This document shows positions 49,101 through 57,699 of a stretch of 64,000 nt of DNA, one piece after another. The notes beneath the pieces were generated by a model. The model saw nothing but the letters and a program-made list of their open reading frames with translations, was not told where the DNA came from and did no database searches. The position numbers and the translations under genes are program-made. The stretch's first letter is position 1; each line of letters begins with the position of its first letter. Origin of the DNA: Cyclobacterium marinum DSM 745 (GTDB taxonomy: Bacteria > Bacteroidota > Bacteroidia > Cytophagales > Cyclobacteriaceae); assembly GCF_000222485.1 (NCBI RefSeq), contig NC_015914.1, positions 2,046,001 through 2,110,000 on the forward strand, written 5' to 3'.

Positions 49101-49525
49101 CAGTTTATGAGCAAAAAGACCCGCTTTTGATTTACAAATTTGAAGCTTTTGAAATGTTCAAACGCTTTATTGGTAAACTAAATGATGATATCGTATCATT
49201 TATTTCCAAATCTGACCTGCCAAAGCAAGATCCTGAACAGGTAAAAGCCGCACAAAATCAAGCTGGTGCAGAGCCTAAGGTCACCGCCTCCAAAGAAGAA
49301 GTAGGTAATACACTCGGCAATCAAGGCGGACAAAAAGCCGCAGTAGCCAATAGTAGACCTGCGGTAAATAGAGAGCCGGTTAAACCTAGAAAATCAGATA
49401 AAGTTTATGGTAGAAACGACCGTGTGACTGTAAAGTACGCCAATGGTAATTTAAAGTCAGATGTTAAATATAAAAGTGTTGCGCAGGATATTGCTGATGC
49501 CAAGTGTGTAATAATCGAAGATTAA
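46145..49525 (+). CDS. secA: preprotein translocase ATPase SecA
   Basis: SecA drives protein export through SecYEG. The 1,126-residue length is typical of Bacteroidota, which carry insertions relative to the 900-residue E. coli form. Walker A (MATGEGKTLVS near 195), the DEAD-like motif IDEVDSVLIDDARTPLIISG and the helicase motif TNMAGRGTDIKL are present. The C-terminus keeps GRND but continues RVTVKYANG instead of the CPCGSGKK zinc site, so no metal-binding tail is present; it ends KCVIIED. Confidence 0.97.
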   Translation: MLESIAKGLAKVFGTKSDRDIKTLSPVVALVNTAFAKLANISDDELRNETIRIKEIINEDLKSFDDRISELRKEIDQLNPEEVQAKDALFNQIDAVEKERDEALEVSLEKVLPRAFAVVKETARRLKENGKLTVTANLQDQTMAASKSYVEIDGDQATWKNTWTAAGVEVTWEMVHYDVQLLGGVALHRGNIAEMATGEGKTLVSTLPAYLNALAGRGVHIVTVNDYLAKRDSEWNAPIFEFHGLKVDCIDKYPPNSEARRTAYQADIVYGTNNEFGFDYLRDNMARDSKDLVQGKHHFAMIDEVDSVLIDDARTPLIISGPVPKGGEHEFYEMKPRVSTLVDEQRKLVQNYLSEAKKLIKEGNDKEGGLALFRAFRGLPKYKPLIKYLSEPGIRVILQKTENYYLQDNKRNMPEADEPLLFTIDEKSNSVDLTDNGIEVITKKNEDNNFFILPDIGMEIAELEKNDEIEDHEKLVRKEEIIKDYGVKAQRIHTVNQLLKSYCMFERDTEYILVDGKVKIVDEQTGRVMEGRRYSDGLHQAIEAKENVKVEDATQTYATITLQNYFRMYHKLSGMTGTAETEAGEFWEIYKLDVIVIPTNKPIQRKDHQDKVYKTVREKFNAVADEINELTDANRPVLVGTTSVEISELLSRMLTIRKIKHQVLNAKQHAREADVVAEAGKAKTVTIATNMAGRGTDIKLTPESKEAGGLAIVGTERHESRRVDRQLRGRSGRQGDPGSTQFFVSLEDNLMRLFGSERIAKLMDRMGLEEGEVIQHSMITKSIERAQRKVEENNFGVRKRLLEYDDVMNSQREVVYRRRKNALIGDRLELDILNIMYDVCEDLIVMGKSTGDLENLRMNIFSSLGIDQQFTEAELKEKDTTTLTKILFDKAYKSYTRKNEGILNKAMPILKDVHKNRGATVKEIMVPISDGIKQIGVVINLESTLNNDGRDLIRAIEKTVTLAIIDQNWKEHLRDMDDLKQSVQNAVYEQKDPLLIYKFEAFEMFKRFIGKLNDDIVSFISKSDLPKQDPEQVKAAQNQAGAEPKVTASKEEVGNTLGNQGGQKAAVANSRPAVNREPVKPRKSDKVYGRNDRVTVKYANGNLKSDVKYKSVAQDIADAKCVIIED

Positions 49526-49536
49526 ATGTCATTGAC

Positions 49537-50076
49537 ATGTTCAAAAAAATAAATATATATCTCTTGTCTCTACTGATTTTTAGCAGTTGTGGCATTATAA
49601 ATATTCGGAAGAGCGGAGGAAATATTGATCGGTACAATAATTATACTGAAGACTTGGAGTCAAGTAGAATTCAGTTTGCTGAGTTGCCTACTTCTGAAAG
49701 TGTAGTGGAAGAAAGTAGCAGTGCCACTGCCATTGATACTGAACTCAACAGAAGAATCTCCCAAATTGCCGAAGAGAACAGTAAAGAACAATTTGTGAAT
49801 GGCTTTACAATTTTAATTTACAGCGGAGTAGACAGAGAAAAAGCTTTTGAAATAAGAAACGAGGCTTACTCCGAATTCCCTCAAACACAAAGTTATATGG
49901 AATACCTTCAGCCGAGATACTTGGTTAAAGTAGGACGCTTTGTAAACAAAATAGAGGCTTTGGCCACTTACGAAAAAATGAACACCGTTTTTTCAAGTTC
50001 TAGAATAATTAAGGACAAGTTTCCGAAATTCGGCGATGAAAAAAAAGAAGAAAATTTAGAAGATGTTGAAAGATAA
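49537..50076 (+). CDS. SPOR-like lipoprotein
   Basis: The ATG at 49537 (MFKKINIYLLSLLIFSSC; lipobox Cys18) is preferred over one 33 bases upstream inside secA. The 179-residue product has a variable linker and a C-terminal SPOR-like domain (NGFTILIYSGVDREKAFEIRNEA in pieces, then QPRYLVKVGRFVNKIEALATYEKM). SPOR domains bind denuded peptidoglycan, so a cell-wall role is likely. It overlaps the following gene by 14 bases, and its start is only 11 bases past the secA stop. Confidence 0.78.
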   Translation: MFKKINIYLLSLLIFSSCGIINIRKSGGNIDRYNNYTEDLESSRIQFAELPTSESVVEESSSATAIDTELNRRISQIAEENSKEQFVNGFTILIYSGVDREKAFEIRNEAYSEFPQTQSYMEYLQPRYLVKVGRFVNKIEALATYEKMNTVFSSSRIIKDKFPKFGDEKKEENLEDVER

Positions 50077-51250
50077 AATTCACCAACTTTCCGATAAATA
50101 TAAATCGGAAATTATTGAGCTTAGGAGACATTTACATGCTAATCCTGAGTTATCCTTTGAGGAAACCAATACAGTAGCATTTGTTGAAGAGAAATTACGT
50201 TCCTTTGGCATTACTCATATAGAACCAAAAGCTGAAACAGGCTTAGTTGTTATTATTGAAGGCAAAAATCCCGAAAAGAAAGTAATTGCTTTGAGGGGAG
50301 ACATGGATGCCCTTCCGATCGTAGAAGCCAATGATGTTCCATACAAGTCTACCAATCCGGGAGTAATGCATGCCTGTGGACATGATGTACATACTTCCTC
50401 TCTACTTGGCACGGCTCGAATATTAAACGAGTTAAAGGATGAATTTGAAGGTACAATAAAATTATTTTTCCAACCCGGAGAAGAAAAAATTCCTGGAGGT
50501 GCTTCTATGATGATCAGAGATGGCGCTCTTGAAAATCCAAAGCCTTCAGCTGTAATAGGACAACACGTTATGCCTTTTATTCCCGTTGGGAAAGTCGGTT
50601 TTCGCAAGGGAATGTACATGGCAAGTGCTGATGAACTTTATCTTAAAGTAAAAGGAAAAGGGGGTCATGGAGCAATGCCTGAAACACTTGTGGATCCGGT
50701 TTTAATTAGTGCACATATATTGGTGGCTTTACAGCAGGTAGTGAGTAGAAAAGCAGACCCAAAAACGCCTTCAGTTCTTTCTTTCGGTAAGGTCATTGCC
50801 GAAGGTGCAACGAATGTAATCCCCAATGAAGTAAATATTGAAGGTACTTTTAGAACCTTGAATGAAGTTTGGCGAAAAGAGGCTCATTCCCAGATGCTAA
50901 AAATAGCCAATGGGATTGCCGAAGGCATGGGTGGAGAGGTAGAATTTGAAATTAGAAAGGGTTATCCTTTTCTAAAAAATGAGCCGGAACTTACTCAAAG
51001 AGCCATTACAGCTGCTGAAGAATACCTTGGTAAAGAAAATGTTTTGGACATAGACATTTGGATGGCTGCAGAAGACTTTTCTTATTACACCCAAGAGATA
51101 GACGGTTGCTTTTACAGGTTAGGAACAAGAAATGAAGCAAAAGGAATCATATCAAGCGTCCATACACCGACCTTTGATATTGATGAGGATGCTCTAGGCA
51201 TCAGCACCGGATTAATGGCTTATATTGCATTACAAGAATTAAAGCAGTGA
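50063..51250 (+). CDS. M20-family metallo-hydrolase (amidohydrolase)
   Basis: This 395-residue zinc peptidase-fold enzyme has RRHLHANPELSFEE at the N-terminus, the metal motif MHACGHDVHTSSLLG, FQPGEEKIPGGASMMI with the catalytic Glu, KGKGGHGAMPE in the dimer domain and the C-terminal AEDFSYYT. The arrangement matches IAA-amino-acid hydrolase/HipO-type amidohydrolases that cleave N-acyl amino acids. The substrate is unknown. It overlaps the SPOR-like gene by 14 bases. Confidence 0.93.
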   Translation: MLKDKIHQLSDKYKSEIIELRRHLHANPELSFEETNTVAFVEEKLRSFGITHIEPKAETGLVVIIEGKNPEKKVIALRGDMDALPIVEANDVPYKSTNPGVMHACGHDVHTSSLLGTARILNELKDEFEGTIKLFFQPGEEKIPGGASMMIRDGALENPKPSAVIGQHVMPFIPVGKVGFRKGMYMASADELYLKVKGKGGHGAMPETLVDPVLISAHILVALQQVVSRKADPKTPSVLSFGKVIAEGATNVIPNEVNIEGTFRTLNEVWRKEAHSQMLKIANGIAEGMGGEVEFEIRKGYPFLKNEPELTQRAITAAEEYLGKENVLDIDIWMAAEDFSYYTQEIDGCFYRLGTRNEAKGIISSVHTPTFDIDEDALGISTGLMAYIALQELKQ

Positions 51251-51269
51251 TAATAATCCATAGGAAGCC

Positions 51270-52040
51270 ATGAGGAAATTCATTTTAACTTCCATCGCAA
51301 TGGGCAGCATTGTGTTCAACTCATTTGGATGGGGACTAACAGGTCATAGGGTGGTAGGTGAAATTGCATCCTACCATCTAAGTAAAAAGGCCGCCAAAAG
51401 CATTCAGGATATTCTTGGTCCTGAATCCTTGGCTATGGTAGCCAATTGGATGGATGAGATAAAATCAGACCCATCCTACAACTACCTTAATTCGTGGCAT
51501 TATTTGACGGTAAAAGCAGGAAAAGGCTATGATCCATCCATTCAGGAAAAGTCAGGTGACGCTTATGGCAAAACCAAAATGATAATTGCTGCCTTAAAAA
51601 ATGATGCCCTCAGCCAGGAAGATAAAAAGGCATACCTTAAAATGCTTGTACACTTGGTAGGAGATCTGCATCAACCCTTACATGTCGGAACAGGAAATGA
51701 CCGAGGTGGTAATGATGTAAAAGTAACCTATTTCAACCAAAACACCAATCTTCATACAGTTTGGGATACTAAGATAATAGATGGTAAAAATCTTAGTTTT
51801 ACTGAATTATCTCAACATCTTAATCGGAGAGCCACCAAAAAATTGGTTTCACAATACCAATCTGAAGGAATTGACAAATGGCTGATAGAAGCCGTAGAGT
51901 TGAGACCTATAATATATGACCTACCTGAAAATAATCGATTGTTTTATTCTTATGGATTCAAAACCTATCCGCATATTGAGGAGCGTTTATTGGCAGGTGG
52001 TATACGATTGGCAGGTATTTTAAACGATATATTCAGTTAA
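51270..52040 (+). CDS. S1/P1-type nuclease
   Basis: This secreted zinc nuclease has 256 residues. The signal peptide (TSIAMGSIVFNSFG) is cleaved to expose WGLTGHRVVGEIA, whose N-terminal Trp is itself a zinc ligand in this family. Other ligands lie in NWMDEIKSD, SWHYLTV, LVHLVGDLHQPLHVG and TVWDTKII. It probably degrades single-stranded nucleic acid for phosphate or nucleoside scavenging. It is 19 bases after the M20 gene and convergent with comF, with only two bases between. Confidence 0.92.
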   Translation: MRKFILTSIAMGSIVFNSFGWGLTGHRVVGEIASYHLSKKAAKSIQDILGPESLAMVANWMDEIKSDPSYNYLNSWHYLTVKAGKGYDPSIQEKSGDAYGKTKMIIAALKNDALSQEDKKAYLKMLVHLVGDLHQPLHVGTGNDRGGNDVKVTYFNQNTNLHTVWDTKIIDGKNLSFTELSQHLNRRATKKLVSQYQSEGIDKWLIEAVELRPIIYDLPENNRLFYSYGFKTYPHIEERLLAGGIRLAGILNDIFS

Positions 52041-52042
52041 AA

Positions 52043-52735
52043 TCAATCACCTGCAGCCAAGACGGCCAAATCTATTTGTTCAGGTTGATATTTAAATAAG
52101 GCATGTGCACAGGAGGCCAAAGTGGCTCCTGTTGTTAACACATCATCCACTAAAAGTATCCTTTTTCCTCTAATATCATCTCCATTCAAGGCCTCAAATA
52201 CCTCAGAAACATTTTTCCATCGGTCAATTCTTGATTTGTTGGTTTGGGTTTCTGTCGCTTGATTTCTCAACAATAAGCGCTTGCATTTTATTCCTAAAGC
52301 TTCTGCGATTCCGTGACCAAATTGTTCGCTTTGATTATAGCCTCTTATCTCTCTTTTCCTACGATGCAAGGGAACAGGTACTATCTCCGTCCAATTGTCA
52401 TCAAAACCTGCCTCTTTCAATAAAAATCCATACTGAAGACCCACAAGCCTGGCCAAGGCAGGTTTATTTTTATACTTTATCTGGTGTAGCAGGTTTTGAC
52501 TTAATCCTTTTTTCGAAAAGCGTAAATAGGCCATCACTTTTACAACAGGTGCCAAGCCAAGCAATTTAGTCTTCAAATCGTTATCCTCCGATACAAGATG
52601 GTAATTAGTTACAGGCAATGCAGCAATACAAATTTTGCAAAGTTCGTTCTCAAATGGAAATAGGCTTCTGTTACACAAACAGCAAGTTTCGGGAAATACC
52701 AGAGATAAAAAATCTGTCCAATAATTGAAACGCAT
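52043..52735 (-). CDS. comF: ComF-family phosphoribosyltransferase-like protein
   Basis: This 230-residue protein has an N-terminal zinc-binding part (CCLCNRSLFPFENELCKIC) and a C-terminal phosphoribosyltransferase fold with VPVPLHRRKREIRGYNQSEQ and the PRPP loop ILLVDDVLTTGATL. ComF proteins take part in natural transformation in other bacteria, but the exact role is unclear. It is on the minus strand between plus-strand genes. Confidence 0.92.
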   Translation of the reverse strand: MRFNYWTDFLSLVFPETCCLCNRSLFPFENELCKICIAALPVTNYHLVSEDNDLKTKLLGLAPVVKVMAYLRFSKKGLSQNLLHQIKYKNKPALARLVGLQYGFLLKEAGFDDNWTEIVPVPLHRRKREIRGYNQSEQFGHGIAEALGIKCKRLLLRNQATETQTNKSRIDRWKNVSEVFEALNGDDIRGKRILLVDDVLTTGATLASCAHALFKYQPEQIDLAVLAAGD

Positions 52736-52873
52736 ACCTAAATTGCCTTGTTTATAATTGTTGAGCCATTTTACCTGCTATATTTGTAATAAAATGGCTT
52801 ATATCAATTTATGGAAAAAATTCATAAAATAAAATAAGTAATAAGAAGCGTAAACAGAATTTAAATAATTAAC

Positions 52874-53242
52874 ATGGCACTGTTAAAAAAAGACTTGGAT
52901 TTGGAAAGAAGGTGGTCAAAACTTCTTTCCGGTTTGCAAGAAATTTTCGGTAAAAAACCATCCGATCTCAATGCCGTATTGTTTATAATAGGTGTTCAGG
53001 AACTTGGTAAGGGTCCAAAACCATTTTCAAAGGAAGAAAAGCAAGATTTAATGCATATTGCAACATGTAAAGTATTAAGTTTTTCAGGTTTTTATACGTT
53101 AGACTTCATTGATCAAGATGGTTGGCCCCATTGGAAATTGGTGAAAAAATTACCTCATTTGAATAGTGCAGACCAAGAAAAAATGCTAAAAATCCATGTG
53201 TTGGATTATTTTGAAGACGAATTTGAAATTGATATTAAATGA
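52874..53242 (+). CDS. conserved hypothetical protein coupled to xth
   Basis: This 122-residue soluble protein shows DLERRWSKLLSGLQEIFGKKPSDLNAVLFIIGVQELGKG (in pieces), and an acidic end YFEDEFEIDIK. It has no signal peptide or known motif; I recognise it only as a common Bacteroidota protein of unknown function. Its stop overlaps the xth start by four bases, so the two are co-translated and may work together. Confidence 0.75.
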   Translation: MALLKKDLDLERRWSKLLSGLQEIFGKKPSDLNAVLFIIGVQELGKGPKPFSKEEKQDLMHIATCKVLSFSGFYTLDFIDQDGWPHWKLVKKLPHLNSADQEKMLKIHVLDYFEDEFEIDIK

Positions 53243-53997
53243 AAATAATATCCTATAATGTAAATGGTATACGGGCAGCGCTAAAAAAAGGCTTTGCTGA
53301 ATGGCTAGAAATGGAAAACCCTGATATAATAGGGCTACAGGAGGTGAAATCAATGGAAAACCAGATCGACATTTCTATATTCGAAGATCTTGGTTACCAT
53401 ATTTATTGGAATCCGGCAGTAAAAAAAGGGTACAGTGGAGTGGCAATATTAAGTAAGCAAAAGCCTATACATATTGAAAGGGGTATAGGAATACAAGCCT
53501 ATGATGATGAAGGAAGAGCCATTCGTGCTGATTACGAAGATTTCTCGTTTCTTTGCACCTATTTTCCTTCAGGAACAACCGGAGGCATAAGACAAGACTT
53601 TAAATATGCCTTCTTAGATGATATCTACGGATACGCACAGGATTTAATAAAGGAAAAGCCAAACCTAATGATAAGTGGTGATTATAACATATGCCACAAA
53701 GCCATAGACATCCATAATCCAATTTTAAATAAAAACACCTCAGGATTTCTTCCTGAAGAAAGAGCTTGGATGGATAAATTTACATCCGCAGGATTTGACG
53801 ATAGTTTCCGGCTTTTAAATAAAGAAGCCCATCAATACAGTTGGTGGAGCTACAGAGCCAATGCTAGAGCAAACAATAAAGGTTGGAGAATAGATTATCA
53901 CATGACAACACCATCTATTAGCGCAAAGGTAAAAGATGTACGTATTTTACATGAAATCATTCATTCTGACCATTGCCCTATAGTAGTTGAGATTTAG
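53239..53997 (+). CDS. xth: exodeoxyribonuclease III
   Basis: This AP endonuclease and 3'-5' exonuclease acts in base-excision repair. The 252-residue enzyme has ISYNVNGIRAALKKGF at the N-terminus with the metal-binding Asn, IIGLQEVKS with the catalytic Glu, GDYNICHKAIDIHNP, WWSYRANARANNKGWRIDYHM (in pieces) and IHSDHCPIVVEI with the catalytic Asp-His. It overlaps the upstream hypothetical gene by four bases. Confidence 0.95.
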   Translation: MKIISYNVNGIRAALKKGFAEWLEMENPDIIGLQEVKSMENQIDISIFEDLGYHIYWNPAVKKGYSGVAILSKQKPIHIERGIGIQAYDDEGRAIRADYEDFSFLCTYFPSGTTGGIRQDFKYAFLDDIYGYAQDLIKEKPNLMISGDYNICHKAIDIHNPILNKNTSGFLPEERAWMDKFTSAGFDDSFRLLNKEAHQYSWWSYRANARANNKGWRIDYHMTTPSISAKVKDVRILHEIIHSDHCPIVVEI

Positions 53998-54038
53998 AGA
54001 ATAATAAAACAAAGTCGTTATAAAAGACTAAAAACACG

Positions 54039-54440
54039 ATGAAATCAATAAAAATTTCCATTCCATCTTTGATTGAAAATATAACTATCGTTGAAAGTTT
54101 TATTGATAATGCCAAAGAAAAGTTTCAGATCAACGACGATATCTACGGTAATATCATGATTTCAGTAACTGAATGCGTCAATAATGCAATCATCCATGGA
54201 AACAAGTCCAATAAAAACAGCATGGTTAAATTAGAATTATTATTCTTTGACAATCAGATTAAGTTTATCGTAGAAGATGAGGGCAATGGTTTTGATTACC
54301 AACACCTTAACGACCCAACAGCAATGGAAAATTTAGAGAAAGCAGGAGGTAGAGGGGTTTTCATAATGAGACATTTAAGTGATGAAGTAGCGTTTGACAA
54401 CGATGGTAGTAAAATAACACTTACTTTTTATATGAATTAA
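54039..54440 (+). CDS. RsbW-like anti-sigma/serine kinase
   Basis: This 133-residue HATPase_c_2 protein starts MKSIKISIPSLIENITIVESFI and has the N-box TECVNNAIIHGNKSNKN, the DEGNGF motif and GGRGVFIMRHLSDEV, all parts of the RsbW/SpoIIAB fold. Such proteins phosphorylate an anti-sigma antagonist or bind a sigma factor. No partner gene is next to it. It precedes ybeY by one base, so it belongs to the same unit. Confidence 0.88.
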   Translation: MKSIKISIPSLIENITIVESFIDNAKEKFQINDDIYGNIMISVTECVNNAIIHGNKSNKNSMVKLELLFFDNQIKFIVEDEGNGFDYQHLNDPTAMENLEKAGGRGVFIMRHLSDEVAFDNDGSKITLTFYMN

Positions 54441-54441
54441 A

Positions 54442-54891
54442 ATGGCAATAAATTTCTTTGAAGAAGAAATCAAATCTTCCTTAACTAAAAAAAGGATGAC
54501 CAAGCAATGGTTAAAACTAATTGCAGAGGAAAAGGGGTATAAGGTGCAGGATCTCAATTACATCTTTTGCTCAGATGAATACCTATTGAATATAAATATT
54601 CAATACCTTAACCATGATACATACACAGACATTGTCACATTTGACCAATCAGAATACGAAAACGAAATAGAAGGCGATATCTACATTAGCATAGACAGGG
54701 TTAGAGAAAACTCCAAAACCCTACAAACAAATTACAATGAGGAATTATTAAGGGTTCTGGCTCATGGTCTTTTACACCTATGTGGCCTAAAAGATAAAAC
54801 AGAAGAAGAAAAGAATGAAATGAGAATAGAAGAAGAGAAAGCACTTCACTTATTTCTAAACATTACTGTTCCACGTGGAACAGTAGATTAA
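54442..54891 (+). CDS. ybeY: rRNA maturation endonuclease YbeY
   Basis: YbeY is a zinc-dependent single-strand RNase needed for 16S rRNA processing. The 149-residue protein has EIEGDIYISIDRVREN and the metal motif LAHGLLHLCGLKDKTEEE. The third His usual in the HGxLHLxGxDH pattern is replaced by Lys-Asp, which I believe is common in this phylum. The last codons contain a complete parS palindrome (54867-54882, encoding TVPRGT), so the 3' end has a double function. Confidence 0.92.
   Translation: MAINFFEEEIKSSLTKKRMTKQWLKLIAEEKGYKVQDLNYIFCSDEYLLNINIQYLNHDTYTDIVTFDQSEYENEIEGDIYISIDRVRENSKTLQTNYNEELLRVLAHGLLHLCGLKDKTEEEKNEMRIEEEKALHLFLNITVPRGTVD
54867..54882. promoter_or_regulatory. parS chromosome-partition site 1
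   Basis: TGTTCCACGTGGAACA is a perfect 16-base palindrome of the ParB-binding type (consensus close to TGTTNCACGTGAAACA). It lies within the last codons of ybeY, and its centre is 47 bases from a second copy. Binding by ParB is inferred from the sequence. Confidence 0.88.
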
Positions 54892-54913
54892 GTAAATATA
54901 AAATTAAAACAAG

Positions 54914-54929
54914 TGTTTCACGTGGAACA
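54914..54929. promoter_or_regulatory. parS chromosome-partition site 2
   Basis: TGTTTCACGTGGAACA differs from site 1 by one base and also fits the ParB-binding consensus. It lies in the ybeY-mnmG gap, 16 bases before the mnmG start. No other CACGTG-centred copy was seen in the window. Confidence 0.88.
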
Positions 54930-54944
54930 CTAGAATATACAAAC

Positions 54945-56810
54945 ATGTTTCCAATATACGATGTAATAGTAGTAGGTGCAGGTCACGCAGGATGTGAAGC
55001 GGCACATGCAGCAGCAAAAATGGGTTCATCCGTTTTATTATGTACAATGAACATGAATACCATTGCTCAAATGTCCTGTAATCCTGCAATGGGTGGTGTA
55101 GCTAAGGGACAAATAATAAGAGAGATTGATGCCCTAGGGGGAATGTCCGGGATAATTTCTGATAAATCTACTATACAATTTAGAATGCTAAATCGTTCCA
55201 AAGGTCCGGCCATGTGGTCACCTAGGAGTCAAAACGACCGAATGCGTTTCGCAGAAGAGTGGAGATTAGCCTTAGAATCAACACCAAACCTCGATTTTTG
55301 GCAAGAGATGGTGACCGGTATAGTGGTTAAGAATGGAAAAGTTCAGGGTGTTAAAACAAGTCTTGGTTTAGAAATTAAGTGCAAATCAATCGTCTTGACC
55401 AATGGAACATTTTTAAATGGCATTATCCATATTGGAGAAAAGAAAATGGGAGGTGGTAGAACCGGTGAAAGTGCTTCCAAAGGAATTACCGAAGATCTAA
55501 TAAATTTAGGTTTTGAATCAGGTAGGATGAAAACAGGGACACCACCAAGAGTAGATGGAAGAAGTTTAGACTATTCCTTAATGGAGGTACAGGAAGGGGA
55601 TACCAATCCTGAGAAATTTTCTTATTCATCCAAAACAAGCCCTGTCCAAAAACAAAGAAACTGTTGGATTACATATACCAACAAAGAAGTACATGAAACT
55701 TTGGAAACCGGATTCGATAGATCACCGATGTTTAACGGAAGAATCCAAGGGCTAGGACCTAGGTATTGCCCTTCTATTGAAGATAAAATCAATCGTTTTG
55801 CAGAAAGAGAAAGGCATCAAATTTTTGTTGAACCTGAAGGGTGGAACACTGTAGAGATTTATGTCAATGGATTCTCAACTTCCTTGCCTGAAGATGTACA
55901 ATATAAAGCATTAAGGAAGATAAAAGGTTTTGAGAATGCTAAAATGTTTCGACCGGGATATGCTATTGAATATGATTTCTTCCCCCCAACACAATTGAAT
56001 TTAACCCTTGAAACAAAGCTTGTAGAAAATCTATACTTTGCCGGGCAAATCAATGGTACTACCGGTTACGAGGAAGCAGCTGCCCAGGGATTAATGGCCG
56101 GTATAAATGCTCACAATAAAATACAAAAAAAAGAAGCCTTTGTACTCAAGAGATCAGAAGCCTATATCGCAGTACTAATTGATGATCTTATTAATAAAGG
56201 TACAGAAGAACCTTATAGGATGTTTACATCCAGGGCTGAATTTAGACTACTGTTAAGACAGGATAATGCAGATTTAAGGCTAACTCCCTATGGCTACGAT
56301 TTGGGACTTGCAAATGAAAAGGAATACAAGCAAACCCAATTGAAAGCAGAGAAAACAGAGGAACTTACAAAAAGACTTGAAAAAATAAGGTTATCGCCAA
56401 ATCAAATTAACGAAGGTTTAGAGCAGCTAAATACCGCAGTAATTAAAGAAAAAATAACGGTAGAAAAACTTATCAAAAGACCAAATATTGGACTTAATGA
56501 TATCATTAACATTAATGAAGACTTAAAAGAAGAATTAAAAGAATATACTTCACCCGTAAAAGAACAAACAGAAATACTAATTAAATACAAATCATATATT
56601 GACAAGGAAAGGCAAATGGTAGAAAAGATAAATAATTTAGAAGATCTTAAGATTCCTGCTACTATTCCCTATGAAGAAATCAAAGCCTTATCTGCCGAAG
56701 GAAGACAAAAACTTGGTAAAATTAAGCCACAAACACTAGGTCAAGCTTCAAGGATAAGTGGGGTTTCACCGGCAGATATGTCCATACTCACCATTTATTT
56801 AGGAAGATAA
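54945..56810 (+). CDS. mnmG: tRNA uridine-5-carboxymethylaminomethyl modification enzyme MnmG
   Basis: MnmG (GidA), with MnmE, modifies the wobble uridine of several tRNAs using FAD. The 621-residue protein has VVGAGHAGCEAAHAAAKMG at the N-terminus, MSCNPAMGGVAKGQIIREID, GRTGESASKGITE and FAGQINGTTGYEEAAAQGLMAG (in pieces). The gene is often next to replication origins, which fits the oriC candidate 2.6 kb downstream. Two bases of TAA spacing separate it from the next gene. Confidence 0.97.
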   Translation: MFPIYDVIVVGAGHAGCEAAHAAAKMGSSVLLCTMNMNTIAQMSCNPAMGGVAKGQIIREIDALGGMSGIISDKSTIQFRMLNRSKGPAMWSPRSQNDRMRFAEEWRLALESTPNLDFWQEMVTGIVVKNGKVQGVKTSLGLEIKCKSIVLTNGTFLNGIIHIGEKKMGGGRTGESASKGITEDLINLGFESGRMKTGTPPRVDGRSLDYSLMEVQEGDTNPEKFSYSSKTSPVQKQRNCWITYTNKEVHETLETGFDRSPMFNGRIQGLGPRYCPSIEDKINRFAERERHQIFVEPEGWNTVEIYVNGFSTSLPEDVQYKALRKIKGFENAKMFRPGYAIEYDFFPPTQLNLTLETKLVENLYFAGQINGTTGYEEAAAQGLMAGINAHNKIQKKEAFVLKRSEAYIAVLIDDLINKGTEEPYRMFTSRAEFRLLLRQDNADLRLTPYGYDLGLANEKEYKQTQLKAEKTEELTKRLEKIRLSPNQINEGLEQLNTAVIKEKITVEKLIKRPNIGLNDIININEDLKEELKEYTSPVKEQTEILIKYKSYIDKERQMVEKINNLEDLKIPATIPYEEIKALSAEGRQKLGKIKPQTLGQASRISGVSPADMSILTIYLGR

Positions 56811-56811
56811 A

Positions 56812-57699
56812 ATGTATGAAAGGTTAACGAAATGTCCTGTATGCAAAAGTGAACAGTTCATCAATCACCTAGTAGTAAAAGACCATGCTATAAGTAAAGA
56901 GTCTTTTATCATTTGTGAATGTACCAACTGTCAACTGTGGTTTACCAATCCTAGACCGGATGAGGAGAACATCCTCAAATATTATGATAAGCCTAACTAT
57001 ATCTCACATCAAAATAAAAGTAGAAATCTAACAGATATAGTGTATAATGTCATTAGAAAATATACACTTGAACAAAAATTAAACTGGCTAAACACTCGCA
57101 TACCTAAAAAAGGCAGAATGTTAGATTATGGCTGTGGAGTAGGTTTATTTCCAAAAACTTGCCAAAAAAATGGTTGGGAAGCATATGGTATGGAACCCAA
57201 CCAAAAAGCTGCCACCATAGCAAAGGTTGAAAACAATGTCAATATGATTCAAGATTTCAATGATTTACAGAAATTAAAGAAATTTGATGCCATTACCTTA
57301 TTCCATGTATTGGAACACATACACAAGCTACATGAAACAATAGATGTTCTTTTAGGAAGATTAAAAAAAAGGGGATTACTCTTCCTAGCTGTTCCCAATA
57401 GAGATTCTTTAGACTCCGGTACTTTTAAAGAAGATTGGGCAGCCCTTGATGTGCCCAGACATTTATACCATTTTAATAAGCAATCAATGAACTTTTTTGT
57501 TGATCAACACCAATGCAGGGTAGTGGATACAATCCCTTTACCATTTGATAGTTACTATGTTTCTTTATTAAGTCACCAAGCCAAAGGACATAAAAACAAA
57601 TACTTAAAAGCTATCAAATCAGGATATCAATCAAACAAACATGCTAAAACCAACGACAACAACTATTCAAGTTTGCTATTCGTGATTAAAAAGAAATGA
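56812..57699 (+). CDS. zinc-ribbon class I SAM methyltransferase
   Basis: This 295-residue protein starts with a four-Cys zinc ribbon (CPVCKSEQ and CECTNCQLW, about residues 8-45). A Methyltransf_23-type domain follows (LDYGCGVGLFPKTCQKNGW, then FHVLEHIHKLHETID) with a variable C-terminus. The substrate is unknown. It abuts mnmG (one base between stop and start) and overlaps the Ig-like lipoprotein gene by four bases, so the three probably share a transcript. Confidence 0.87.
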   Translation: MYERLTKCPVCKSEQFINHLVVKDHAISKESFIICECTNCQLWFTNPRPDEENILKYYDKPNYISHQNKSRNLTDIVYNVIRKYTLEQKLNWLNTRIPKKGRMLDYGCGVGLFPKTCQKNGWEAYGMEPNQKAATIAKVENNVNMIQDFNDLQKLKKFDAITLFHVLEHIHKLHETIDVLLGRLKKRGLLFLAVPNRDSLDSGTFKEDWAALDVPRHLYHFNKQSMNFFVDQHQCRVVDTIPLPFDSYYVSLLSHQAKGHKNKYLKAIKSGYQSNKHAKTNDNNYSSLLFVIKKK

